Origin: Acanthamoeba castellanii str. Neff
Lineage: Eukaryota; Discosea; Longamoebia; Acanthamoebidae
Length of the DNA: 44,045 nucleotides
Reading direction: 5' to 3'
NCBI RefSeq assembly: GCF_000313135.1
Contig: NW_004457712.1
Span: forward strand, 1,409,006 to 1,453,050
Positions 35,248 to 44,045 of this stretch are shown here, piece by piece (position 1 is the stretch's first letter; every line of letters begins with the position of its first letter). Both the position numbers and the translations under genes were made by a program. Under the pieces are notes generated by a model. That model had not been told where the DNA came from and did not search any database. It saw only the letters and a program-made list of their open reading frames with translations.

Positions 35248-37791
35248 TTAAGGCAATGTACAGAGATAGGCGAAGAGACCGCACATGGCGGCTGTGATTG
35301 CGATGGAAAGTGCTTCGCGCCTGGTCAGTTGATTGATCGGTCGACGCACGATCCCGACGACTGAGATCACAGTCGCGTAGAGCATCAACCCTGCCAACGC
35401 CATCATCACTCCTGCGGGTCCGCACACACACACACGCACACGCACACACGAAGCACGCACACGACACACACGACATGACACGACGCACAACCGCACACGC
35501 ACACGCACGACGCGCAAGTTTGACGTCACGGTCAATATAATAACAGCGACGGAATGCGACGCCGGGTTGAGGTGGCGCACCTTTGATTGCATAGTCGACG
35601 GCCAATATGGAGAGCATGGCCGTGCAAATGTACAGAAACCGGAACCCGCATTCTTCGAGCAGGCCCTGCACGGCAACGCAAACCAACTGCAGTCAGTTCA
35701 CACCATCGCTCGACACGACACGACACGACACGACACGACACGACACGACACGACACACGCGACGAGAGGGAGTCAGGAGTACATACAGCGAGAATGCTGT
35801 TGGCGGCGCTCCAGAGGAAGATGGTGCGGCGTAGCGAGGTGGGTTGGGGTAGCAGCCAATTGTAGGCCACGCACAACACGGCCGCGTAGGCGAACAGAAG
35901 CCAGAAGCGGCCCAGATTGTACCTGCGTGGGGTTGCAGACGTAAGTCGTGTGTGTGTGTGTGTTGTGTGTGTGTGTGTGTGTGTTGTGTGCGGCGTGCGG
36001 GGTGAGGCGTGCGTGTTGTGCGTGTGGCGTGTGGCGTGTGGCGTGTGGCGTGTGGCGTGTGGCGTGTGGCGTGTGGCGTGTGGCGTGTGGCGTGTGTGTG
36101 TGCGGCGTATGTGTGTCGTGCGTGTCGTGCGCACCAGGTGAACGGAATAAAGAGGTAGGGGTAGTCGAAGAAATCGGGGAAAAAGACCTCCACGCAGCAC
36201 CACACGATCAGGCCCAGCAGGCAACACACCAGGTTGTTCGTGATGTGCTGCAAAAACTCCTGTCGTGCGCCAGTGCCAGCCGTCAGTCAACGATCATTTT
36301 CATTATGATCAGTGTTGATGCTGCTGTTGATGCTGCTGTTGGCTGCTGGTTGTTGTGTTGCGTGCATGGTACCAGCTTCGTCTGAATGAGCGATCGTTTG
36401 GCGGCAAACGCACTGACGAGGTGCGGGTACTTGCCCAAGCGCTCCAAAACCACTGCAGCGCACGCAACCACCACCACGTCGTGGACCAAAGGTTAACACC
36501 TCCAAAGCGAGCTCCCGCCCAATACCCGGGCCTGGGCGAGCCGCAAGCAATGACGTGGGTGGGGAGTGAGGGTACTCCGATTGGGATTCAGAATCGTGGC
36601 CTCAATCTTCCTCAGCCTATTCTTGTCCATCAGACGACCTACAGTCGTCGTGTCGTGTCGTGTCGTTGGTCGTGTCGTGTCGTTGGTCGTGCCGTGTGGC
36701 GTGTCGTTGGTCGTGGCGTGGCGTGGCGTGGCGTGGCGTGGCGTGGCGTGGCGTGGCGTGGCGTGGCGTGGCGTGGCGTGGCGTGGCGTGTCGTGTCGTG
36801 TCGTGTCGTGTCGTGTCGTGTCGTGTCGTGGCGTGTCGTGTCGTGTCGTGTCGTGTGTCAGCGTTCACGTGCGTAGTGTATATGATGGCCGAGACGAGGG
36901 ATCGGGGGTACCGAGGGAGGTGTTCTCGCTGAGGATTCGGAGGAGCTTGATCTGCGGCTGCATGTGCCGCTCCACGTAGAGGGTCTTCCACTTGGCCGAG
37001 TTGGAGAGCGGCGACGGGATGACCAGCCGCCGGATGCCCTCCAACTCCTCCGTCTCTTCTTCGTCGTCGACGTCGCCTTCGCCCTCTTCCTCGTCTTCCG
37101 CCTCGTCGTCGCCGGTTTCACCGTGCGCCGCGCCCGACTCCAGGTCACCGAGGTCGGCGGTGGTGGCGGTGGTGAGCATGTCGTCGAGGCGAGGGTCGTC
37201 GAGCACGAGCCGCTCGGTCTCGATCGCCTCCTCGTCGCCTTCGGCCGCGACGCCGGGCAGCCCGCGTCGTCGAGCCCTTGCGGCCTTGCGGCCCTCTGCT
37301 CCCTTGTCGAAGCGGCGTTTGAACCTTTCGCGCCACACCTGCCACGCACGAGCGACACAACGTGGCGTGTGGGCGCCGATGAGCAGTGACGACAGCGGCC
37401 ACAAGGTGAGGTGGGCACAAAGGCGTACATGGTCGTCGTTGGCCAGCCCATACCAATCCCTGCGTTGGTGGCGCGTCGCGGCATGTTCGAGAAAGAGGTC
37501 AGCGGAGAGAACACGCCGCACACACATTTTTTGGGCTCGTGCAGTGGGGTGGACGCATGTGCGCACCGACATACAGAGGCTGCGTGGGCGAGCTCGGCGT
37601 CGGTGAGGTAGCTGAGGACGTGAATGGCCAGCTCGGGCGGCACGTGGCCCAAGGGGTCGCACAGCGCGCCCCCTTGTGCATCTGCAAATGAATTCGATTC
37701 ACATCATTTAAAAATGGATGAATGATTCGTAAAACAGGAAGGCACCCAGTATCGTACCATCTGCAGTGCCCACTTGTATCGTTTCTATCAT
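34487..37791 (-). CDS. F-box domain fused to CPBP (Rce1/Abi-type) intramembrane protease
   Basis: Exons on the minus strand: 37791-37758, 37681-37567, 37459-37429, 37338-36912, 36638-36576, 36452-36373, 36259-36135, 35922-35787, 35665-35581, 35411-35262, 35103-35026, 34931-34868, 34799-34741, 34653-34487. All phases close: 537 residues. Residues about 20-72 form an F-box (LGHVPPELAIHVLSYLTDAE, then ASVCRDWYGLANDDHVWRER), the Skp1-binding module of SCF ligases. Residues about 73-200 are basic then very acidic. The rest has several hydrophobic helices and the three CPBP glutamic-protease motifs: EExxxR in LLEECGFRFLY (Glu 341-342, Arg 346), FxxxH in WFRDSHKY, HxxxD in VVHALYDLEF, with 34 residues between the last two histidines as in CPBP proteins. 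The alternative is two genes: reading past 36912 gives a stop at 36865, and an ATG near 36628 could start a separate protease. Confidence 0.72.
35947..36130. repeat. GT runs and GGCGTGT heptamer array in an intron
   Basis: The intron between 36135 and 35922 contains GT dinucleotide runs and about eleven near-perfect tandem GGCGTGT units (roughly 36018-36096). Confidence 0.9.
36645..36866. repeat. CGTGT/CGTGG pentanucleotide satellite
   Basis: About 220 bases of tandem pentamers: first CGTGT with interruptions, then about fifteen CGTGG units (36710-36790), then about fourteen CGTGT units. It fills most of the intron that links the F-box exons to the membrane-protease exons. Confidence 0.95.
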
Positions 37792-38021
37792 CGTTTGCGT
37801 GTTGGTGGCCAAGAGGTCGTCCGGTCGGCCCTGCTGTCCAGCCGCGCGTCTTATCATCAACTTCGGCTCTTTGTGCGTGCGTACGTGGCGTTTTTAAGCT
37901 GCGCTTTATTCGAGAAGTCGGGAGCGCTCGCGCCAGCGTCTTCTCTTATCCCTCTCCATCTTCTCTTTGGGTCGAGTGATCGTCATTTACAGTTTCCTCT
38001 TCTTCAAGGAAGGGGTGCTGC
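37792..38021. promoter_or_regulatory. Spacer upstream of the F-box/CPBP gene
   Basis: These 230 bases separate the stop of the RS/G-patch gene from the start of the F-box gene; both genes are on the minus strand. I see no coding frame of interest. It should hold the 3' UTR of one and the promoter of the other. Confidence 0.4.
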
Positions 38022-41000
38022 CTACATGCGCGGCGTAGGGGCGCCAGGCCAGCCGTAGGCCTGCTGCTGGTGCTGCTGCTGTTGCTGTTGGTAGGCCGCC
38101 CACATGGCGTACTGCTGCTGTTGGTAGGCAGCTGCGGCTGCGGCTGCGGCTGCGGGCATGGGCGTGGGCGGGAGCGAGTGTCCGTAGGCAAAGGCGGGCG
38201 CGGGTCCCACCCCGGGCGTGTGCACGGGCGGCGGCCGATACCGATCGTAGGCCTGGCGCTGGTGGAGGGCCACGCTCAGTGAGACGATGAAGAAGACGGT
38301 GTGTGTGATGTGTGTGATGTGTGTGATGGTGTGTGTGTGTGTGTGTTGTGGCGAACCTGTTTCTTGTGTCCGGTGACTGCGGCGCTGCTGCTATTGATCA
38401 GCATATTCTGTCGCTTGAGCTGCGCCTTGTGGCTCGCCGGGTTGGGGTTGGCCGGACAGTTGAGCTCGTGCTTGGCCAGGCGCTGCTCCGGCACGACGTG
38501 CTGTCGTACGAGGTACACACACATACACACACACACAGGTCAGCCCTCAATCGCACACGCAATCGTGGTGTGTGCGTGCGTTGTTACGTGGGGCAAGCGT
38601 ACATTGGGGTCGAAGCGACACTTGACGTAGTTGTAGTTGGGGTTGTTGGGGGGCTCGTCGGTGGGTCCGCGCAGGCCGCCCTTCTTCTTCTTTTTCTTGC
38701 CCTGCGCCTTCTCATCGGCCCCGCACAATCCGCGCGTGCCGGGGTTCATTGTGATCGCGATCGGTTCGACAATGCCCTGCGTGCGTGCGCGTCGACAGGC
38801 CACATGGTCAGCTGCTGAACACACCACCCCCAAATAGGGCGAAGCATGAAGGGCTGCGTACGTCTTCGTGCTTGCCGAGAGCGTCGCCGCCCCAGCCCAT
38901 CTTCTGGAGCATCTTGAAGCCAACGCCGCCGGTGATCTTGTGATCGTTGAAGTGGTGCTCGTGCACTTGCACCGTGCTCTACAGAAGAGGGAGATAAGAC
39001 GTCAGGCACGGTACGACAACATAGAAGAGAACGGCGCCGAATGAGCTGCGCTGCGCTGCCACGCCGGTAGCCACACGTGACGAGGTCTCGTCGGTGACAT
39101 GGAAAGCTGGTGGGAATGGCGTGGTCAGCGCGCTTGCCACCAGTCTCAGCAGTGCCACCGAGATCTCGACCCGCGAGGAGTGCGGGAACGTGCGCGGGCG
39201 GAGAGAGCGCGCGCGAAGAGAGAAGAGGGAGAGAGAGCAGAGGCAGCAGGTGCAGCAGTGCTTCCGATGGGCGTACACACCTTTTGGACACGAAGGACCC
39301 GCACAGATTACGTTTTTTTGTTTGGGAGGGGTTGGCGGCTCACGCCCGCGCGCGGGCCAACCGCTCAAACGCGTAATCTGTGCGGACCCGTCTTGTCCAA
39401 GAGGTGTGCACCACGCTGACGAGGCGATTGCAGCAATCACACTGGCCCGGGCACACGGCACAGCTCATGAGAGCCTGCAGTGCACCGCCACCTCTTCCTC
39501 CTTCTCCCTCCTCCACGCCTTTCTTGCACACGTTCCAGTACCGCACCCCCCGCGGGCCACTCAGCGCAGATGATGCAACCGAGGGCCTGCCGAGAGCCTG
39601 ACGATGCGGAGTGGAGCGCAGTTGCTGCCTCGACAACACGGTGCTTGGTTGTACTCTACGGTCGCCGTCTTCGCCGTGACGCGCGTGTGCCTGTTGTACA
39701 CAGCGAGGGTGGGGAGGTTACCTTGGTGTTGTCGGAGAGCGACCGAAGGGAGGTGCTGCTGCCGCTCGTGTCCCGCTTGATGTCGTCCTGCGTGACCGTC
39801 TCGCCCTTCTTCCAGCCCTTGAAGATCACATTCTTCTTGCCGATCGGCACCGACACGGACATTCCCGGCGCGATGGGCTGGTTCATCATAGGGCCGTGCT
39901 TCTCTGGATGTTGACGGAGCGAGTCAGCCCAACCACCACCTCAAGACAGCTGTCGATGACCGACGGGTACGCACCAGGCTTGAAGCCGAGTCCCATGGGC
40001 ATGCGCGCGTCCATTTCGTGCGGCATGGCTCCGCGATCTTGGCCGTAGCCAGCGAGCGCCTGCAGCTTCCGACGCCGCTCCTCCTCGGGGTCGACGTGCG
40101 CCGGCTGCGCGGGCAGCGCTGGCGGTACCGGTCTGGCTGCAGCTGCTGCGGGCCGAGGCGGCGCCGGCAGGGGATTCGCCGGTCCGCCTGGGTAGGTGAG
40201 CCCGGCCGTCGGATAGCCCGCGAGCCGGGCCAGCAACAGCTGGGTCGGCACCATCGCCGGACCCACAACCGGCGCAGCAGACCCGGCAGCGGCGGCGGCT
40301 GGCATCGCGGGCTGCTTTTCGACCCACTCGTCCTCTTTCTTCACGTCCCACCTCTTGACGCGCTCGCGGCTGCGGCTACGGCTACGGCGGCGGTCCCTGC
40401 TCCTCTCCCGACTCTTGCTGCGGCTGCGACGGCTTCGCTTCCTCTCGCGTCTGTCCCTGCTCCTCTCCCGGCTTCGGCTCCTCTCCCTTTTCTTCTTCTT
40501 TTCCCTCTTCTTCTCCCTACTTCGGCTCCTCTCCCTCTTCTTCTTCTCTTCCCTCTTCTTCTCCCTACTTCGGCTCCTCCTTTCCCGCTTGCTCCTCTCT
40601 CTGCTTCGACTCCTCCTCTTGCGCTCCTCCCGGCTTCGACTCCTCTTTCTGCTTCTGGTGCTGTCCTCCCTCTCGGGCTTGCCGCGGCTTCGACGCCGCT
40701 CGCTACGCGAGTAGTCGTCATCGTCGATGTCCTTGACCTCTCGTCTGCTGCTGCGGTGCTTCTTGTCGCGACTTCGACTTCGACTTCGGCTCCTACTTCG
40801 GCTTCGGCCCCTCTTCCGCTCCTTTTTCTTCTCATCTTGGTCTCTGTCTGGAGCCATCGCTTCGGCACTGCGGCTGTGGCTACGGCTGCGCGACTTGACG
40901 CGTTTCTCCTCCTCCTCCTTCTCTTGCTTGGGCACGGCCTGCTCTTGCTTCACGCCGTCGAGCAGGAGCTCCCGCAGGCGACGCTCCTCGGCCTCGGCAT

Positions 41001-41256
41001 CCGCTTGGCCGGGGGTGGGGGACCCTGGCACAACAGTGGGTGGCTCGGCGGCAGGCTCGATCTTGATCTCGATTTTGGGCGGGGGTGGGCTGGGGCTCTC
41101 CTTATTCAGATCAAGGCCGCTACTTGCATCCAATACATCAGCCGATTCGCCCGCTCTAGCTTCCTCTCGAGGCTTGGCCACCTCGGGCTCTTCACCAGCC
41201 TCATTTAGGTCCAAATCTATCGCATTACACGACGCGTTCCCGCCATCCTCTTGCAT
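38022..41256 (-). CDS. RS-rich protein with G-patch and CHHC zinc finger (splicing-associated)
   Basis: Exons: 41256-39975, 39903-39722, 38978-38862, 38776-38603, 38500-38357, 38258 (or 38252)-38022, giving about 711 residues in phase. The first exon has an acidic start (MQEDGGNASCNAIDLDLNEA), a long Arg/Ser domain (about 120-290) typical of SR-related splicing factors, then an Ala/Pro region. Exon 3 into exon 4 carries a G-patch, GGVGFKMLQKMGWGGDALGK then HEDGIVEPI, the kind that activates DEAH helicases. Exons 4-5 form CRFDPN plus HVVPEQRLAKHELNC, exactly Cys-x5-His-x9-His-x3-Cys, the CHHC finger of U11-48K, TRM13 and GTSF1 proteins. The C-terminus is Ala/Gln-rich. U11-48K's finger contacts the U12-type 5' splice site, so a spliceosomal role is likely. 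I know no named family with all three parts. Intron 2 is unusually long and holds an inverted repeat. Confidence 0.82.
39271..39416. repeat. Foldback inverted repeat inside an intron
   Basis: The arms 39271-39312 and 39416-39372 are near-perfect reverse complements over about 40 bases, sharing the run CCGCACAGATTACG next to the spacer. Nested inside, GGTTGGC (about 39330) pairs with GCCAACC (about 39356) around a CG-rich centre. The whole could fold into one hairpin of about 145 bases. It may be a MITE-like element or a structured RNA; I see no target-site duplication. Confidence 0.75.
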
Positions 41257-41446
41257 CCTCCTCGGCTTTGATTTGCTTGATTGATTTTTTTGTATTTTTT
41301 TGTATTTTGCGTTCCCTTTTTTTTCAACTCCGAACAAATAACTGATTTTATTATTTGATGCACCAACACACGTGCACAGCACGCTGCCTGCCGGAGCTGT
41401 AAGTTTGTGCACTGTTCATCTGGTGTTCTCCTGTAGCAGCCCTTGG

Positions 41447-43073
41447 TCATGCGTAGGTCATGCGTAGGTCGATCCAGTAGGCCGGTTGGATGTAGTCCGG
41501 CTTCCAGCCACCGCACACGAGTATGCCCTCGCCCTCGATGAGTGTGGCCGAGTGGCCACTGCGCACAGCATTGGACCAACCGCACGCGCCGACACCTGGT
41601 GCCAGCTCATGTCGTCTGCATATATGAAACAGCAAACTTCTATCATCGAGGAGCTCTCCTTCTTCTTCTTCATCATCATCATCATCAACGCAGTGCCGTA
41701 CCTGTGTGAAGAACTGCGATTTCTTTGTAGATGGCGTTGTCGGACTCCTTGTAGCCGCCGAGGAGCACCAACTGCTTGTCGTCGACTGCCGTCATCGTGT
41801 GTCGGCACCTTGGGCCGGGCACCTTGCCCTTGAATCGCGGCTGCGACCATGTCTGTGTGTCTGATGTGGTGCGTGTGCGCGTGTGCGGTTGTGAGGCACA
41901 CTCGCTTTCAAACACATACACGAGGTAGACTACGTGTGCGTCAGGGGTACCAATGTTGAGAAGAAAGGCGTCGCCAAGGGGCATCTTGCCGCCATTGTAA
42001 CCGCCAAAGAGGAAGTAGCGGCCGTTGGTGTTGGACAGTTGCGTCATCGTGTGCCATCGGCGGAAGGACGGCACCGTCCCCTTGAACTTGGGCGCGGCCC
42101 ATTTTTGCGTATCTGAAGAAACATGCCCAACGTTGTCAATACTTCAACCGACAGAACATGATGACTCTCGCTTTGAACGTACTGAGGTCGAGGTAGATCA
42201 AATCGGCCAGGCCGCCGCTGTCGTTCCATCCTGTGATGATGGCAGTGGACAGCAGATCGGTCTGAGTAAAGGGCGTAGGACCCCGGGGAGTGGCAAAGGG
42301 AGGGCGTACCTCCGTGCACGAAGTAACGGTCGTCGTGAAGGAAGTTGCAATGCCATCGCCGCTCCAGGTTGGGTAGCACCGACTTGTACTCCATCGTCCG
42401 CGTAGAGAACCCATCTGATTGCCATGGCGAGCAATGGTGAGGTTGTGCGTGCGTGTGTGCGCGTGCGTGGTTGCGGGAGGTACCAGATGAAACGTCAACC
42501 TCCACGAGGTCATGTAGCACGTTGTGCTGGCTGTCGTAGCCCGCGTGAATGTACAGCTTTTCGTCCTTCATGAAGAACCCATGCCCCGCCCTGTCCCGCA
42601 CGCCCTCCAGTGTCGCTGTGTCACGTGTGCAACTCTCCGCGGTCAGTGCTACGCCATCAGCAAGCCAGCCCATGTAGCCGCTCCGCACCTTTTTCCCAGA
42701 CCAGCTCGGCGCTCTCGGCTCCTTCAGCGGCCAGCGACTTGGCGTTCCGAAGCACGTACAGGTCGTTCGTTCGCTTGCTGCATATTATTCTTTTATTATT
42801 TTCATTTAAAAGAATAAAAATTGTTTGTTTTAAGGATAATAAAAATGAATAAAAACAAAATAGGTACCTGCCGTCATAGCCTCCAAAGAGGAAGAGCGAC
42901 CCTGACGCGGCGGAGTAGAGGGTGGTGTGGCCGGCCAGGAAGAAGGGCGCCTCGCTCCACACCGCGGCGTCGTCCACCCCTCCAGCAAAGAGCGGCCCAC
43001 AACTCACATTGCTCTCGCCTTCCACCACCCTATGCCGCCCCGCCGACCCTCGTCCTGCTGTTGGTCCCTCCAT
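41447..43073 (-). CDS. Kelch-repeat beta-propeller protein
   Basis: Exons: 43073-42868, 42777-42689, 42615-42484, 42414-42310, 42230-42183, 42112-41951, 41860-41702, 41595-41447, giving 349 residues in phase, enough for one six-bladed propeller and nothing else. Six kelch blades show the double glycine or its variant: LFLFGGYDGSKRTNDLYVL, KLYIHAGYDSQHNVLHDLVE, RYFVHGGWNDSGGLADLIYL, RYFLFGGYNGGKMPLGDAF, LVLLGGYKESDNAIYKEIAV, ILVCGGWKPDYIQPAYWIDL. Conserved tryptophans follow (QKWAAPKFKG, QTWSQPRFKG). No BTB, BACK, F-box or Rab-binding extension is present, so the partner is unknown. Exon 5 is only 48 bases. Acceptors at exons 5 and 8 were chosen to keep blade spacing; nearer AGs give frame breaks. 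Confidence 0.85.
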
Positions 43074-43303
43074 CTTGCTTTGTGTGTTCTTTTTGTTTTC
43101 TGTGCGTTTTACGCTGTTTATTCGTTCAGCGAAGAGGCGGCCCACCCTACCATTGGCAGAGAAAAAACTAAAAACGACGTTACGTGGCAACAAAGATGAT
43201 GGTGGGGCATGCACTGAGCATAGAAGGAGATCACGCTCCTTCATTTGTAAATGCTGAGAGAGGGTGAGGGTTTGTGAACAAAAACAATCGATCAATTAAT
43301 CAC

Positions 43304-43504
43304 TCAATCACTCATTCGTCCATGTCGGAGCCTGCCCTTTTTGGTCTGCGTCTCCCTCTCGCCCTTGGGCTTGGGCTTGGCTTCGGCCTCCTCCCGCTTC
43401 CTCTTGCCTCGGCCCGAGGTGTCGTCCACCTCGTCGACCTCATCCGCCTCGAGCGCCTCAGCATCTCCCTGCACGGTCGACAACCGACCACTTCACATCA
43501 GCTC

Positions 43505-43537
<33 letters not shown>

Positions 43538-44045
43538 GATGGAGAGCGCACCTCGTCAAACTCTTCATCGGGCTCCATTTCGTCCTTGGCGATGAAGTCG
43601 TCGTCCTCGGAACTGCTGCCGTCGTCGACGGCACCGGAGGAGGCCACCAGGTCGGCTTCCGCACCGGAAGTGTCCGCGCCAGCCTCCATGTGAGAGATCC
43701 TCTTGATCTTGATGCCCTTCGATTGAATGAAGTTCACCAGCGCCTTGAATTCAGTTCTGTGCGAAGAAGAAGAGCGTGGATTATGTAAGCGTGTGGGCGG
43801 AACTGAAAAGAGCACAACTACGCTGACGAGGGCCAGTTGCAGGCAGGCACGCGTGGCCGCCAAGGTACCTCTGCATGCCGGTGAATTGGACGTCGTTGCC
43901 ACCCTTGGTGTAGACGACCAAATCAAATGTGCGGCTGCCGCCCTGGATGTCGCCCTGCTTCTCGCTCGACACGCGCGCGAATTCGACCACGGTGATGTCC
44001 GAGTAGCGGATGTACGTGGGCGGCTTGTGGATGAAGATGAAGCAT
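43304..44045 (-). CDS. FACT complex subunit SSRP1/Pob3, C-terminal part
   Basis: FACT is the histone chaperone that loosens nucleosomes for RNA and DNA polymerases. Only the 3' part is in the window: exons (44045)-43869, 43756-43552, 43468-43304. It opens inside the tandem PH-like middle domain with FIFIHKPPTYIRYSDITVVE and FARVSS, then GGSRTFDLVVYTKGG and FKALVNFIQSKGIKIKRI, matching human FIHKPPVHIRFDEI...VNFARG and FDFVNAKKLNIKN. Next is an acidic segment (SSSEDDDFIAKDEMEPDEEF), then a short Lys/Arg-rich tail (GKRKREEAEAKPKPKGE) and a stop. There is no HMG box, as in yeast Pob3 and unlike animal or plant SSRP1. A CA/GA repeat sits in the last intron (43508-43538). Confidence 0.9.

Noticed and set aside
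35700..35760. CRISPR-like regular repeats
   Set aside because: They are uninterrupted CACGA simple repeats without spacers, in introns of a eukaryotic gene.
36370..36535. Apparent one-base frameshift in exon 6 of the F-box/CPBP gene
   Set aside because: It arises only if the acceptor at 36532 is used. The acceptor at 36453 (TGCAG) joins the exon in phase and removes the break.
38979..39461. A 160-residue minus-strand frame with Cys-rich stretches
   Set aside because: It lies wholly in the long intron of the G-patch gene and crosses the inverted repeat; neighbouring exons join in phase without it.
41560..41640. Apparent frameshift in the last kelch exon
   Set aside because: Using the AG before 41595 instead of the one about 30 bases upstream restores the kelch frame and spacing.

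Overview
The window looks like nuclear DNA of a free-living amoebozoan, most likely Acanthamoeba. The basis is a gene-dense, G+C-rich sequence in which almost every gene is cut by many short introns, the protein families are typically eukaryotic, and the introns and spacers carry CA/GT and CACGA/CGTGT simple repeats. I assign 18 protein genes on both strands. Two run off the ends (a class I histone deacetylase on the left, SSRP1/Pob3 on the right). One ankyrin-repeat fragment looks like a relic. I found no tRNA, rRNA, CRISPR array or recognisable transposon. Exon limits below were worked out by hand from reading-frame continuity and splice phase; every complete model except the Ser/Pro-rich gene closes in phase.

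Layout. 1-1481 (-) histone deacetylase; 1783-3846 (+) USP14/Ubp6; 4531-5949 (+) VTT/TVP38 membrane protein; 6483-7920 (+) UBE2T-like E2; 8073-9734 (+) PRPF31; 9832-12115 (-) Ser/Pro-rich protein with a one-base frame break; 12577-13717 (-) SCNM1-like protein; 13956-15299 (+) proteasome lid subunit Rpn5; 15698-18593 (+) dynamin-related GTPase; 18594-19707 mostly empty, with an ankyrin scrap and an ambiguous base; 19708-21426 (+) membrane protein ending in a J-like domain; 22660-24350 (-) mitochondrial processing peptidase beta; 24741-26634 (+) cyclase-associated protein; 26963-30401 (+) UTP4/cirhin; 30674-34349 (+) RCC1 plus two BTB domains; 34487-37791 (-) F-box joined to a CPBP intramembrane protease; 38022-41256 (-) RS-rich protein with G-patch and CHHC zinc finger; 41447-43073 (-) kelch protein; 43304-44045 (-) SSRP1/Pob3.

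Themes. Several genes belong to ubiquitin and proteasome biology: Ubp6 and Rpn5 are parts of the same regulatory particle, and there is also a UBE2T-like E2, an F-box protein and a BTB protein. Three belong to splicing: PRPF31, SCNM1 and the RS/G-patch/CHHC protein, the last two pointing to the minor spliceosome. UTP4 serves ribosome biogenesis; HDAC and SSRP1 act on chromatin. I see no operon-like logic. Neighbours share spacers of about 0.1-0.7 kb, several of them divergent.

Most interesting: an apparent F-box/intramembrane-protease fusion whose 14 exons join in phase; an RS + G-patch + CHHC protein; a signal-peptide/transmembrane/J-like protein; and a splice-donor signature in which most introns have C rather than A at +4.
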